Positions 33,671 to 43,168 are shown, numbered from the stretch's first letter. The stretch is DNA of 64,000 bases from Streptomyces dioscori (GCF_003024195.1 NZ_KZ679064.1:18481-82480); one strand, 5' to 3'. The notes: generated from the letters alone by a model not told the origin. Numbers and translations: made by a program.

Positions 33671-34588
33671 TTACTTGAGCGCCCCCGCGGTGAGCCCCTG
33701 CACGACCTGGCGCTGGAAGACGATGTACGCGGCCAGCACCGGCAGCATCGCCATCACGAGGCCCGCGAACAGCCCGGACCAGTCACCCTTGTACCCCTGG
33801 CTGACGGCGAGCTGGACGAGCCCCTGGGTGAGCACCTTGTTCTCCGGCTCGGTGTTGAGCACCGTCGGCAGCATGTACTGGTTCCACTGCCCCAGGAAGT
33901 TGAAGATGGTGATGCTGATCAGGCCGGGCTTGGCCATCGGCAGCATCACCTGGAAGAACGTCCTGGTGTGCGAGGCGCCGTCCACGAAGGCCGCCTCCGC
34001 CACCGAGGTCGGCAGGGTGCGGAAGAAGGACGTCATGAAGAACACGGTGAACGGCAGCGAGTAGCCGATGTAGACCAGGATCAGTCCGGGCAGCGTGTTC
34101 AGCAGCGCGAGGTTCTGCATGACGTAGAACAGCGGGACCAGCGCCAGGATGATCGGGAAGCTCATCCCTCCGATGAAGAGGAAGTAGATGAAGCGGTTCC
34201 CGGGGAACTCGAAGCGCGCGAGGACGTAGGCCGCCATGGAGCCCAGCAGCATGGTGCCGAGGAGCGAGAACCCCACCACGATGATCGTGTTGAGGAAGTA
34301 GTCGCTCATGTTCGCCTCGGTCCAGGCGCGCGACCAGTTGTCGAAGTGCAGCGAGTCGGGCAGCGCCCAGGGCGAACTGAAGATCTCCTTGTCCGTCTTG
34401 AAGGAGGTCATCACCGCCCAGAGCAGCGGCATCACCACCATGATCGCCCAGAGGATCAGGAAGCCGTGCGAGAAGACGTTCAGCGTCCTGCCGGTGGCCT
34501 TCTCCTCGGGCGGGGGCGCGGACGCCGCCTTGCTGACGGGCGGCCTCTCGTCGGTGGTGCCGGCGGGAGGCGTGTCGGTCGTCTTCAC
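33671..34588 (-). CDS. ngcG: Carbohydrate ABC permease NgcG type
   Basis: A 305-residue CUT1 MalG-type permease with six transmembrane helices after a Pro/Thr-rich cytoplasmic N-terminus (about 1-35). The EAA loop is TSVAEAAFVDGASHTRTFFQVMLPM. The start is GTG 34588 behind GAGGAGG. Third gene of the ngcEFG-type importer for N-acetylglucosamine and N,N'-diacetylchitobiose; the system lacks its own ATPase and probably uses MsiK. The name rests on gene order beside rok7B7 and xylFGH, as in S. coelicolor. Confidence 0.82.
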   Translation of the reverse strand: MKTTDTPPAGTTDERPPVSKAASAPPPEEKATGRTLNVFSHGFLILWAIMVVMPLLWAVMTSFKTDKEIFSSPWALPDSLHFDNWSRAWTEANMSDYFLNTIIVVGFSLLGTMLLGSMAAYVLARFEFPGNRFIYFLFIGGMSFPIILALVPLFYVMQNLALLNTLPGLILVYIGYSLPFTVFFMTSFFRTLPTSVAEAAFVDGASHTRTFFQVMLPMAKPGLISITIFNFLGQWNQYMLPTVLNTEPENKVLTQGLVQLAVSQGYKGDWSGLFAGLVMAMLPVLAAYIVFQRQVVQGLTAGALK

Positions 34589-34625
34589 TCGTGGCCTCCT
34601 CGCGGGTCGGTCTGCTCGGTTCGCA

Positions 34626-35555
34626 TCAGTACTCCAGCCGCTCGCGCCGGCCCAGCTTCATGACGACCGCCACGAACAGCAGCGTCACGACGAGCAGGGC
34701 GACACCGATCGTCGTCGCGTAGGCGGCCTGGCCGTCGCGGAACGCCTTCTGGTAGACGTACAGCGGCAGGACGGTCGTCGAGTAGTCGGGGCCGCCGCCG
34801 TTCGGGCCCACGGTCATGATCTGCACGACCGCGAAGGACTCGGCGCCGAGCGCCAGGATGCCCACGTAGGCCCAGCCGGACTGCACGGTGTCCCAGAGCA
34901 ACGGCAGGGTGATCTTGAAGAAGGTCGTGATGCGGTTCGCGCCGTCCAGGAGCGCCGCCTCGTAGTAGTCCTTGGGGATGGAGGCCATTCCCGCCGAGAA
35001 GAGCACCACGAAGAAACCGACCGTGCACCAGACGAGTACCGCGAAGACGCACCAGAGCGCGAGATCCGGATCGCCCAGCCAGTCGGGCTGGACACTGTCG
35101 AGACCGACCGCCTTCAGGGCCGAGTTGATAGCGCCGCTGTTGGGGTTGTAGGCGAACTGGAACAGCAGCGCGACGATCGCGATCGACAGCACCTGCGGAA
35201 AGAAGTACACCACCTTGTAGAAGGCGGAACCGCGTACACCGGCGATCGCGGCATTCTTCCGCCGCCGTCCGCCGACATTCAGCATGAAGGCGAAGAACAG
35301 CGCCATGGTGAGCGTCACCAGCGGCAGCAGCACGACAAGCATCACGCTGTGCTGCAACGATTTCCAGAAGACCTCGTCGTCCAGCAGTCTCGTGTAATTC
35401 TTGAAGCCCACCATCTTGAACTCGGGGCTGAGACCGCTCCAGTCCGTGAACGAGTAGTAGATGGACTGGATGAAGGGCCAGATGACGAACAGGCCGTAAA
35501 TGGCCAGGGGGGCCGTCAAGAACCCCACGATGAAACGGTATTTACCGTGTTGCAT
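34626..35555 (-). CDS. ngcF: Carbohydrate ABC permease NgcF type
   Basis: A 309-residue CUT1 MalF-type permease with six helices. It begins MQHGKYRFIVGFLTAPLAIYG and carries the EAA loop SIPKDYYEAALLDGANRITTFF. The start is placed at ATG 35555, where the only upstream help is a weak GGTAGG. A TTG at 35603 would add 16 residues but lacks a ribosome site. It sits 37 nt before ngcG and about 90 nt after ngcE, in one operon. With NgcG it forms the membrane channel. Confidence 0.82.
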   Translation of the reverse strand: MQHGKYRFIVGFLTAPLAIYGLFVIWPFIQSIYYSFTDWSGLSPEFKMVGFKNYTRLLDDEVFWKSLQHSVMLVVLLPLVTLTMALFFAFMLNVGGRRRKNAAIAGVRGSAFYKVVYFFPQVLSIAIVALLFQFAYNPNSGAINSALKAVGLDSVQPDWLGDPDLALWCVFAVLVWCTVGFFVVLFSAGMASIPKDYYEAALLDGANRITTFFKITLPLLWDTVQSGWAYVGILALGAESFAVVQIMTVGPNGGGPDYSTTVLPLYVYQKAFRDGQAAYATTIGVALLVVTLLFVAVVMKLGRRERLEY

Positions 35556-35646
35556 TCCTACCGACCCGATCTTCCCGCGGGGGGTGCCGTCGACGCCGCA
35601 CAACGAGAGCCGGGGCCCCGGACACCGCCCGGGGCCCCGGCCGCGC

Positions 35647-37095
35647 TCACTGGTGCTTGTAGTGCTGGATGTTCTCGTCCTTGGCCGCCTCGTCGGCGTA
35701 GCCCTGGATCTTCTTGATGGCTTCGACCGGGGTGAGGCGCCCCGCCATCATCTCGCCGAGGCCGCCGACGCCGATCTTCTCCTTCTGGAGCGCCACGTAC
35801 CAGTCCTGGATACGCGGGTTGACCACGTTGTCGCCGGCCTTCTCCAGGGCCGCCACACCGGCCTTCAGACCCGGCGTCAGCTCGATTCCGTCGGTACCGC
35901 CGTTGAAGGCGGTCAGCGACTTGACCGACGAGGTGAAGTTCTTCGACGAGGCCTCGCTGAGCATGATGCGCAGCTGCTCCATGCCGCCGTCGGTGTTCTT
36001 GGCCTTGGCGGGCACGATGAAGGGTTCGCCGCCGGAGGCCCAGATGGTGCCGAAGGGCATCTTGTCGGAGCTGTCGATGCCGCTGGGCGCGTTCACCGCC
36101 AGGTTGAAGTCCTTCGGCATCGTCTTCGCCGCCTCGTTCTCCACCCAGGAGCCGTTCGGGATGAAGAGCGCCTTGCCCTCGGTCCAGGCGGTCTGGGACT
36201 GGATGTGGTCCAGGCCCGGGGTGCCCTTGAGGATGTAGCCCTTCTTGTAGAGCTCGTAGTACGCCTCGAAACAGGTCTTGACGGCCGGGTGCTTCCAGGC
36301 GTTCGGCTCCAGGTTGTCGATGGCGTCCAGGACCTCGCGGCCGCCGACCTTGGCGATCATCGGGTAGAGCGAGAAGGGGATGTAGTACGGGTGCTTGCCC
36401 GCGTACGTCCAGCCCGCGATGCCCTTCTTCTTCGCCTTGGCGCAGACCGCGAGCATGTCGTCCCAGGTCTCCGGGTACGTGGCGTCGAGGCCGTCCAGCG
36501 CCTTCTGCGAGTACCAGACGCCGTAGACCGTGTACGCGTAGTACATGATCCAGACCGGGTCGCCGTCGAACTGGCCCATCTCGACGATGCCGGGGCGCAG
36601 GGTGTCCCGGACCTTCTTGGCCGGGTCGTCGAAGGACGGCGCGTCGAGGAGCGGGGTGAGGTCCGAGAGCTGCTTCTTGCCGACGAGGACGCCCATGTCC
36701 ATCTGCTCGGCGCCCGAGTTGTCGATCAGGTCCGGCGGGGTGCCCTGGTTGAAGCGCGGCTGCAGGACCGACTGGATCTTCTGGGTGGAGGAGAACTTGA
36801 CCTTCGCCTTGGGGAAGTTCTTCTCGTAGACCGCCTTGGCGTCCTCGGCGTACTGCGTGCCGAAACCGCCGTCGAAGATCACGATCTCCAGCGGCGCGCT
36901 CTCGTTGACGGCGAGCGGGTTCGCCTTGGTCTTCTTGCCCTTGTCGACCTTTTCCTCGCTGCCGCTGTCGCCGCTGGCACACGCGGACAGAAAGCCCATC
37001 GTGGGTACGGTGATCAGACCGAGCGCGGCGGACCGCTTGATCAGGTCGCGCCGGCCGACACCCTCGCGGTCGTTGCGTGCGGAAGTGGATCCCAT
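35647..37095 (-). CDS. ngcE: N-acetylglucosamine/chitobiose-binding lipoprotein NgcE type
   Basis: A 482-residue solute-binding protein. The start is ATG 37095 with GAGGA 7 nt upstream. The N-terminus has a twin-arginine motif (GRRDLIKRSAALGLI) and a lipobox (GFLSAC), so it is exported folded by Tat and then lipidated. CUT1 binding-protein features follow (IVIFDGGFGTQYAEDAKAVYEK, WTEGKALFIPNGSWVENEA). S. coelicolor NgcE binds N,N'-diacetylchitobiose; ligand assignment here rests on resemblance and synteny. First gene of ngcEFG. Confidence 0.85.
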   Translation of the reverse strand: MGSTSARNDREGVGRRDLIKRSAALGLITVPTMGFLSACASGDSGSEEKVDKGKKTKANPLAVNESAPLEIVIFDGGFGTQYAEDAKAVYEKNFPKAKVKFSSTQKIQSVLQPRFNQGTPPDLIDNSGAEQMDMGVLVGKKQLSDLTPLLDAPSFDDPAKKVRDTLRPGIVEMGQFDGDPVWIMYYAYTVYGVWYSQKALDGLDATYPETWDDMLAVCAKAKKKGIAGWTYAGKHPYYIPFSLYPMIAKVGGREVLDAIDNLEPNAWKHPAVKTCFEAYYELYKKGYILKGTPGLDHIQSQTAWTEGKALFIPNGSWVENEAAKTMPKDFNLAVNAPSGIDSSDKMPFGTIWASGGEPFIVPAKAKNTDGGMEQLRIMLSEASSKNFTSSVKSLTAFNGGTDGIELTPGLKAGVAALEKAGDNVVNPRIQDWYVALQKEKIGVGGLGEMMAGRLTPVEAIKKIQGYADEAAKDENIQHYKHQ

Positions 37096-37691
37096 GCTCA
37101 AGTCCTCGCCTTCATCAGGACTCAGGCGGTGAACCGGACCCTCCCCGGCACCGCGGTTGGTACTGCATTACCCGGGGGAAACCCCCGGTCCCCCGGCAGG
37201 AAAAACAGGTCGGACGGACTGCCCGGCGCTTGAGCGAGGGAACATCAGTAGAGCTGGATCGTGCCTGGAATACCGGGAGCCGCAGGAATGCGCGGCACGT
37301 CGCTGTTCGCCGCGCCCCCTCGCCTGCCGGCCACTGCCTGCCCGCGGCCGGTCGAACGATCGGGCGGACGCCGACAGGTATAGTCCACTTCCCGCCAACG
37401 GAGCAAGATCGAATGCACAGTTGGCCGACACTCTTTCCCGAAGTGAGACCTCGCGGAAATATGAGCTGCCCGCAGGGGTTGTCACACAGCGGGTGATCAG
37501 GCAACGATCAGTGCCCGAACAGGAAGCCGACAGGTGGGCCCACGAGGGGGCCGTCGAGTCGGCTGTCGGCATTACCCCCGTACGCCACATCCAACACCCT
37601 TGACAGCACTGGCCACTTGACTCCCTACTGGACCTGCGCAGCGATTTTGACAACGTTGTCCAGGCGCACGTGACAGGGAGGGTGCTGGCGC
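37096..37691. other. Intergenic region ngcE / GH92 gene
   Basis: This 596-bp divergent region holds the promoters of ngcEFG and the GH92 gene. I see no convincing small gene; short frames on both strands lack ribosome sites. A TTGACA at 37600-37605 is a -35 candidate for the GH92 gene, and the operator GACAACGTTGTC lies at 37649-37660. No DasR-type site was recognised. Confidence 0.5.
37649..37660. promoter_or_regulatory. Perfect CG-centred palindrome GACAACGTTGTC (site 1)
   Basis: This 12-bp perfect palindrome lies 32-43 bp before the GH92 ATG and downstream of a TTGACA. The identical 12-mer recurs at 43072-43083. A LacI-family repressor encoded elsewhere is the likely ligand. Confidence 0.6.
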
Positions 37692-40600
37692 ATGCACCAC
37701 AGATCTCGGCAAGGGTCTCCGTACAGATCCCGGCTCGGAACGAGGCACGGGTGGGGTTCCACAGCGGTTCTCGGAGCGGCCGCCTTCGCACTGGTGGTGG
37801 CCTCGCAGGGCGCCGCCGTAGCCCGTCCCGGTGAAGCGGCGGCGGCTGATCGGGAGTTCGCCTCCTCCTTCGAGGCGGGTGAACCCGCACCCGACTGGCT
37901 CAACACGGTCGACACCTCGGCGGACGGCACCAAGCGCGCCTCGGGCGTCGACGGCGGTTTCAGCACCGGCATCCCCGGCAATGTGACGGACCACGTCACG
38001 GACGTCCGCGCGAGCGCCGAGAACACCGGCGGGGGCGAGGTGAAGGAGAACCTCGCCGATGTCGAGCCCAGCACCAAGTGGCTGACCTTCGCGCCCACCG
38101 GCTGGGTGGAGTTCGAGCTGGACGCCCCCGTCAAGCTGCTGTCGTACGCGCTCACGTCGGCCAACGACCACGACGAGCGCGACCCCGTCGACTGGACCTT
38201 CCAGGGCTCCACGGACGGCAAGGACTGGAAGACCCTCGACACCCGGACCGGCGAGTCCTTCGGCGAGCGGTTCCAGACGAAGACGTACAAACTCGGTGAA
38301 CCGGCCGAGTACGCGCACTTCCGGCTCGACATCACCAAGAACAAGGGTGCCTCCGACGCCCTGCAGCTCGCCGACGTCCAGTTCTCGACGGGCGACGAGG
38401 AGGACCCGACCCCCAAGGACATGCTGTCCCTCGTGGACCGCGGTCCGAGCGGCTCCCCGACGGCCAAGGCGGGCGCGGGCTTCACCGGCAAGAAGGCGCT
38501 GCGGTACGCGGGCACCCACAAGGCGGACGGCCGCGCCTACTCGTACAACAAGGTCTTCGACGTGAACGTGGCCGTCGGCCGCGACACCGAGCTGGCGTAC
38601 CGGATCTTCCCGTCGATGGCGGACGGCGACCGGGACTACGACGCCACGAACGTGTCGGTCGACCTCGCCTTCACCGACGGCACCTACCTCAGTGACCTGC
38701 GCGCCCAGGACCAGCACGGGTTCGCGCTGACACCGCAGGGCCAGGGCGCCTCGAAGGTGCTGTACGTCAACCAGTGGAACAACGTCACCTCGCGGATCGG
38801 CTCGGTCGCGGCCGGCCGGACCGTCGACCGCGTCCTTCTCGCGTACGACTCGCCGAAGGGGCCCGCCAAGTTCCGCGGCTGGCTGGACGACGTGAAGCTG
38901 AGCGTCAAGAAGCCCGAGAAGCCCAAGGCGCACCTCTCGGACTACGCGTCGACCGTCCGCGGCACCAACTCCAGCGGCGGCTTCTCTCGCGGCAACAACT
39001 TCCCGGCCACGGCCGTGCCGCACGGCTTCAACTTCTGGACCCCGGTGACGAACGCGGGTTCGCTGAGCTGGCTGTACGACTACGCGCGCTCCAACAACGC
39101 GGACAACCTGCCCACCGTCCAGGCGTTCAGCGCGAGCCATGAGCCGAGCCCCTGGATGGGCGACCGGCAGACCTTCCAGGTGATGCCGTCGGCCGCGTCC
39201 GGCACCCCGGAGACGGGCCGCACCGCCCGTGCGCTGCCCTTCAGGCACGAGAACGAGACGGCACGCCCGCACTACTACGGCGTGACCTTCGAGAACGGCC
39301 TGAAGACGGAGATCACGCCGACGGACCACGCGGCGTCCATGCGGTTCACCTTCCCCGGTGACGACGCGAACGTCCTCTTCGACAACGTCACCGACCAGGC
39401 GGGCCTGACCCTCGACAAGGAGAGCGGCACCTTCACCGGCTACTCGGACGTGAAGTCCGGTCTGTCGACGGGCGCCACCCGCCTCTTCGTGTACGGGACC
39501 TTCGACGCGCCCGTGAAGGAGGGCAGCTCCGCGGGGGTCAAGGGCTATCTCAAGTTCGAGGCCGGCGACGACCGCACGGTCACCCTGCGCATCGCGACCT
39601 CGCTCATCAGCATCGACCAGGCCAAGGACAACCTCCGCCAGGAGATCCCGGACGGCACGTCCTTCGACAAGGTCAAGTCGCGCGCCCAGCAGGCGTGGGA
39701 CCGGATCCTGGGCAAGGTCGAGGTCGAGGGCGCGACCCCCGACCAGCTGACGACGCTGTACTCCAGCCTCTACCGGCTGTACCTGTACCCGAACTCCGGC
39801 TTCGAGAAGGTCGGCGGCAAGTACCAGTACGCCTCACCGTTCTCGGCGATGCCCGGCCCGGACACCCCGACGCACACCGGCGCCAAGATCGTCGACGGCA
39901 AGGTGTACGTCAACAACGGCTTCTGGGACACCTACCGGACGACGTGGCCCGCCTACTCGCTCCTGACGCCCGGCCAGGCCGGTGAGATGGTCGACGGCTT
40001 CGTACAGCAGTACAAGGACGGCGGCTGGACCTCGCGCTGGTCCTCGCCCGGCTACGCGGACCTGATGACCGGCACGTCCTCCGACGTGGCGTTCGCCGAC
40101 GCGTACGTCAAGGGCGTCGACTTCGACGCGGAGTCGGCGTACGACGCGGCCGTGAAGAACGCGACCGTCGTGCCGCCCTCCTCGGGTGTGGGCCGCAAGG
40201 GCATGACCACCTCGCCCTTCCTCGGCTACACGAGCACCGACACCCACGAGGGTCTGTCGTGGGCGCTGGAGGGCTACCTCAACGACTACGGCATCTCGAA
40301 GATGGGCGAGGCGCTCTACAAGGAGACCGGCAAGAAGAAGTACAAGGAGGAGTCCGCGTACTTCCTCAACCGCGCCCAGGACTACGTCAACCTCTTCGAC
40401 TCGAAGGCCGGCTTCTTCCAGGGCAAGGACGCCAAGGGCGACTGGCGGGTGGACTCCGAGAAGTACGACCCGCGCGTGTGGGGCTACGACTACACGGAGA
40501 CCAACGGCTGGGGCTACGCCTTCACCGCGCCGCAGGACTCACGCGGGCTGGCCAACCTCTACGGCGGCCGGTCGGGCCTCGCGGAGAAGCTGGACACCTA

Positions 40601-41531
40601 CTTCGGCACCCCGGAGACCGCCGGGCCCGAGTTCGTCGGCTCGTACGGGGGCGTCATCCACGAGATGACCGAGGCCCGCGACGTCCGCATGGGCATGTAC
40701 GGGCACTCCAACCAGGTGGCCCACCACGTCAACTACATGTACGACGCGGCCGGCCAGCCCTGGAAGACCCAGAAGAACGTGCGTGAGGTCCTCTCGCGGC
40801 TCTACACGGGCAGCGAGATCGGCCAGGGCTACCACGGCGACGAGGACAACGGCGAGCAGTCGGCCTGGTACCTCTTCTCCTCGCTCGGCTTCTACCCGCT
40901 GGTCATGGGCAGCGGCGAGTACGCCGTCGGGTCGCCCCTGTTCAAGAAGGCGACCGTGCACCTGGAGAACGGCCGCGACCTCGTCGTGAAGGCCCCGAAG
41001 AACAGCGCGAAGAACGTCTACGTGCAGGGTCTGAAGGTCAACGGCAAGAAGTGGACGTCGACCTCGCTGCCGCACTCGGTGCTCTCGCGCGGCGCGGTGG
41101 TCGAGTTCGACATGGGGTCGAAGCCGTCCTCGTGGGGCACCGGCGAGAACGCGGCGCCCGTGTCGATCACGCAGGACGACAAGGCGCCGGCTCCCCGCAC
41201 CGACGCCGTCGAGGGCGAGGGCCCGCTGTTCGACAACACGTCGAACACGAACGCCACCGTCACGTCCGCCGACCTGCCGACCGCCGACCCGGTCAAGGCC
41301 GTGCAGTACACGCTGACGTCGGCCGACGGGGCCAAGGCCCCCAAGGGGTGGGTCCTGCAGGGCTCGTCCGACGGGAGCAAGTGGAAGGACCTCGACAAGC
41401 GTTCCGGGCAGTCCTTCGCCTGGGACAAGCAGACGCGGGCCTTCTCGGTCGCGGCGCCCGGCACGTACACGAAGTACCGCCTGGTCCTCGACGGTGAGGC
41501 AACGCTGGCGGAGGTCGAACTGCTCGGCTGA
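37692..41531 (+). CDS. Secreted GH92 alpha-mannosidase with carbohydrate-binding-like domains
   Basis: A 1279-residue secreted enzyme. A signal peptide (about 1-45, hydrophobic AVLGAAAFALVVASQGAAVA) is followed by a discoidin/F5-8C-like domain (about 70-235, WVEFELDAPVKLLSYALTSANDHDERD) and another beta-rich region. The GH92 catalytic module covers about 415-1125, and a second discoidin-like domain lies at the C-terminus (VKAVQYTLTSADGAKAPKGW). GH92 signatures are NNGFWDTYRTTWPAYSLL and the catalytic YHGDEDNGEQSAWYLFSS; GH92 enzymes are calcium-dependent exo-alpha-mannosidases acting on N-glycans or mannans. The start is ATG 37692 with GGGAGG about 9 nt upstream. A hairpin terminator follows. 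Confidence 0.92.
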   Translation: MHHRSRQGSPYRSRLGTRHGWGSTAVLGAAAFALVVASQGAAVARPGEAAAADREFASSFEAGEPAPDWLNTVDTSADGTKRASGVDGGFSTGIPGNVTDHVTDVRASAENTGGGEVKENLADVEPSTKWLTFAPTGWVEFELDAPVKLLSYALTSANDHDERDPVDWTFQGSTDGKDWKTLDTRTGESFGERFQTKTYKLGEPAEYAHFRLDITKNKGASDALQLADVQFSTGDEEDPTPKDMLSLVDRGPSGSPTAKAGAGFTGKKALRYAGTHKADGRAYSYNKVFDVNVAVGRDTELAYRIFPSMADGDRDYDATNVSVDLAFTDGTYLSDLRAQDQHGFALTPQGQGASKVLYVNQWNNVTSRIGSVAAGRTVDRVLLAYDSPKGPAKFRGWLDDVKLSVKKPEKPKAHLSDYASTVRGTNSSGGFSRGNNFPATAVPHGFNFWTPVTNAGSLSWLYDYARSNNADNLPTVQAFSASHEPSPWMGDRQTFQVMPSAASGTPETGRTARALPFRHENETARPHYYGVTFENGLKTEITPTDHAASMRFTFPGDDANVLFDNVTDQAGLTLDKESGTFTGYSDVKSGLSTGATRLFVYGTFDAPVKEGSSAGVKGYLKFEAGDDRTVTLRIATSLISIDQAKDNLRQEIPDGTSFDKVKSRAQQAWDRILGKVEVEGATPDQLTTLYSSLYRLYLYPNSGFEKVGGKYQYASPFSAMPGPDTPTHTGAKIVDGKVYVNNGFWDTYRTTWPAYSLLTPGQAGEMVDGFVQQYKDGGWTSRWSSPGYADLMTGTSSDVAFADAYVKGVDFDAESAYDAAVKNATVVPPSSGVGRKGMTTSPFLGYTSTDTHEGLSWALEGYLNDYGISKMGEALYKETGKKKYKEESAYFLNRAQDYVNLFDSKAGFFQGKDAKGDWRVDSEKYDPRVWGYDYTETNGWGYAFTAPQDSRGLANLYGGRSGLAEKLDTYFGTPETAGPEFVGSYGGVIHEMTEARDVRMGMYGHSNQVAHHVNYMYDAAGQPWKTQKNVREVLSRLYTGSEIGQGYHGDEDNGEQSAWYLFSSLGFYPLVMGSGEYAVGSPLFKKATVHLENGRDLVVKAPKNSAKNVYVQGLKVNGKKWTSTSLPHSVLSRGAVVEFDMGSKPSSWGTGENAAPVSITQDDKAPAPRTDAVEGEGPLFDNTSNTNATVTSADLPTADPVKAVQYTLTSADGAKAPKGWVLQGSSDGSKWKDLDKRSGQSFAWDKQTRAFSVAAPGTYTKYRLVLDGEATLAEVELLG

Positions 41532-41577
41532 GGCCGGCACATGACCCACTGAGGAACACACTGAGGAACACGCGCGC

Positions 41578-41610
41578 GGCACCGGTTACGGCAGGACGGT
41601 AACCGGTGCC
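41578..41610. terminator. Terminator of the GH92 gene, overlapping the convergent gene's end
   Basis: A 12-bp stem GGCACCGGTTAC (41578-41589) / GTAACCGGTGCC (41599-41610) contains the stop codon region of the minus-strand lipoprotein gene. A 13-bp direct repeat CTGAGGAACACAC lies just before it. Confidence 0.75.
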
Positions 41611-42947
41611 GTGTCGTTGGCGGGGTCGGGGTCGCGGCGATCGGTGTCGGGAGTGTCGATCACCCGTACGCTGCCCTCGCCCGGTCCGTCGAGACGGAAG
41701 GTGAAGTCGAAGGTGCTCGACCTGCCCGGCGCGAGACTGCCCGGCAGCGGGCAGGAGTACGTGCCCTTCTCCAGCTCGCAGGAGGGCTGGTACACGTCCT
41801 CGTCGATGGCCTCCTCGGGCTGCTCGACCACGGTCGCGCCCGGTGGCGGGGTGAACAGCAGCCGGGTGGTGCCGGGGTCGGCGGGCCCGTTGTTGCGGAC
41901 CTTCAGGTGCGCGGTGTGCTCGGAGCGCTCGCTGTTCAGCTCGACACCGACCTCGAAGTCGGCGTAGGTGTCCACCCGCACCGCGCTGTCCACGTCGCCG
42001 CCCGCGAAGGTTCCCTTCAGATCGGCGCCCCTGGCGGTCCCCGCCGTCAGCCGCGGGCCGTCGCCGGGCTCGCCGCCCTCGGGTACGGTGCTGTCCTTCG
42101 CGGGGCCCATGTCCAAAGCCCATGCCTGCCGGCCGAAGGACGTGCGCATCTGCGTGCCGGCCACCTCCAGCCGCGGGACCGGGTCGAGGGTGACCGCCTC
42201 CCCGGGCGGTATGCGCAGGTCGGGGAACTCGCACACCGCGAGGGAGGGACGCGACCCCGAATAACGGCAGTTGCGGTACAGGCTCGTGAAACCCAGGCCC
42301 TCGGCGACGGCGAGTTCCAGGCCGACCCCCCGCACGGGCACCTCCCCGGCGTTGCGGACCACCAGCGGCGTGCTGAGGACGGAGCCGGGTGCGACGTCCT
42401 CGAACACCTTCGTCGTACGCACCTGCACGACGGGCTCGCCGACGACGACCCGGGTGCGGGCGGTGAGCGTCTTCCCCTTCGGAGTGGTGAACCGGAACCG
42501 GACCTTCGCGCTGTCGCCGGGCCGGCCGTCCGGGGCCGCGTACGGATAGACGCGGTCCAGGTCGGACCAGCTGTCGTACGCACCGCTCACCTTGCAGACG
42601 ACCCGGGTGTCGGTCCCGGAGCACCTGGGGTTCTTCTTGCGGATCTTCGAGGTCTTGAGCCGTACGGTCCGGCCGGACCCGGTGACGTCCACGATGAGCC
42701 GGTGGTCCTGCGCCTCGTAACCGCTCCTGGACGTCACGTCCTCGGCCCGGACATGGAAGGGCACCTTCCTCTCGGGCCCGGAGTCGTCGCCGTGCGGCCG
42801 GAGGTAGAACAGGTCCGGCACCTCGATCGACGACTTCTTCCCGGTGTCCACGACACTGCCGCAGCCGGTCAGTCCGCCCAGCGACAGCAGCAGCACCAGC
42901 GCCAGGCAGACGGCAGCCGGGCGCCGTACCGTGTCCCGCTCGTTCAT
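41586..42947 (-). CDS. Lipoprotein with DUF11-like Ig-type domains
   Basis: A 453-residue extracellular lipoprotein of unknown role. The start ATG 42947 has GGAGG 5 nt upstream. The signal peptide VCLALVLLLSLGGLTGC ends in a lipobox with Cys at about 29. The mature protein has several beta-sandwich-like stretches; two read like DUF11/conserved-repeat domains (VVRNAGEVPVRGVGLELAVA; HLKVRNNGPADPGTTRLLF). It ends with FTFRLDGPGEGSVRVIDTPD. Such domains are common in surface adhesins. The same GACAACGTTGTC operator as upstream of the GH92 gene lies about 125 bp before it, so the two may be co-regulated. Confidence 0.75.
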   Translation of the reverse strand: MNERDTVRRPAAVCLALVLLLSLGGLTGCGSVVDTGKKSSIEVPDLFYLRPHGDDSGPERKVPFHVRAEDVTSRSGYEAQDHRLIVDVTGSGRTVRLKTSKIRKKNPRCSGTDTRVVCKVSGAYDSWSDLDRVYPYAAPDGRPGDSAKVRFRFTTPKGKTLTARTRVVVGEPVVQVRTTKVFEDVAPGSVLSTPLVVRNAGEVPVRGVGLELAVAEGLGFTSLYRNCRYSGSRPSLAVCEFPDLRIPPGEAVTLDPVPRLEVAGTQMRTSFGRQAWALDMGPAKDSTVPEGGEPGDGPRLTAGTARGADLKGTFAGGDVDSAVRVDTYADFEVGVELNSERSEHTAHLKVRNNGPADPGTTRLLFTPPPGATVVEQPEEAIDEDVYQPSCELEKGTYSCPLPGSLAPGRSSTFDFTFRLDGPGEGSVRVIDTPDTDRRDPDPANDTAPVTVLP

Positions 42948-43071
42948 GAGCCCTCCCGCGGGAGACCGTACCAACCCGCACCAACCTCAGAAGTGGCTCA
43001 AGATTCCAACTGCGTTGGCTGCGGGCTCCGTTGGGGAGGTAGAGTCGTTTTCGGACCACCGGACAACGTTG

Positions 43072-43083
43072 TCTTGCCCGTGG
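43072..43083. promoter_or_regulatory. Perfect CG-centred palindrome GACAACGTTGTC (site 2)
   Basis: The 12-mer is identical to the one at 37649-37660 and lies about 125 bp upstream of the minus-strand lipoprotein gene. On that strand TTGTCC within it is followed after 17 nt by TCTACC, so the operator could overlap the -35 element. Confidence 0.6.
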
Positions 43084-43135
43084 TCCGCACGACCTCCTCC
43101 CCTCCGGCCAGGCACTCCCCCGACCTGCCCGGCTC

Positions 43136-43168
43136 GCGGACCCGGTGGATTACGGCCACCGGGTCCGC
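43136..43168. terminator. Terminator downstream of the LPMO gene
   Basis: A perfect 13-bp stem GCGGACCCGGTGG / CCACCGGGTCCGC with a 7-nt loop lies 58 nt past the LPMO stop on the minus strand. Confidence 0.85.

Noticed and set aside
37115..37603. Short open frames in the ngcE/GH92 gap
   Set aside because: They overlap each other on both strands, lack ribosome sites and have no domain; the region is better explained as regulatory.
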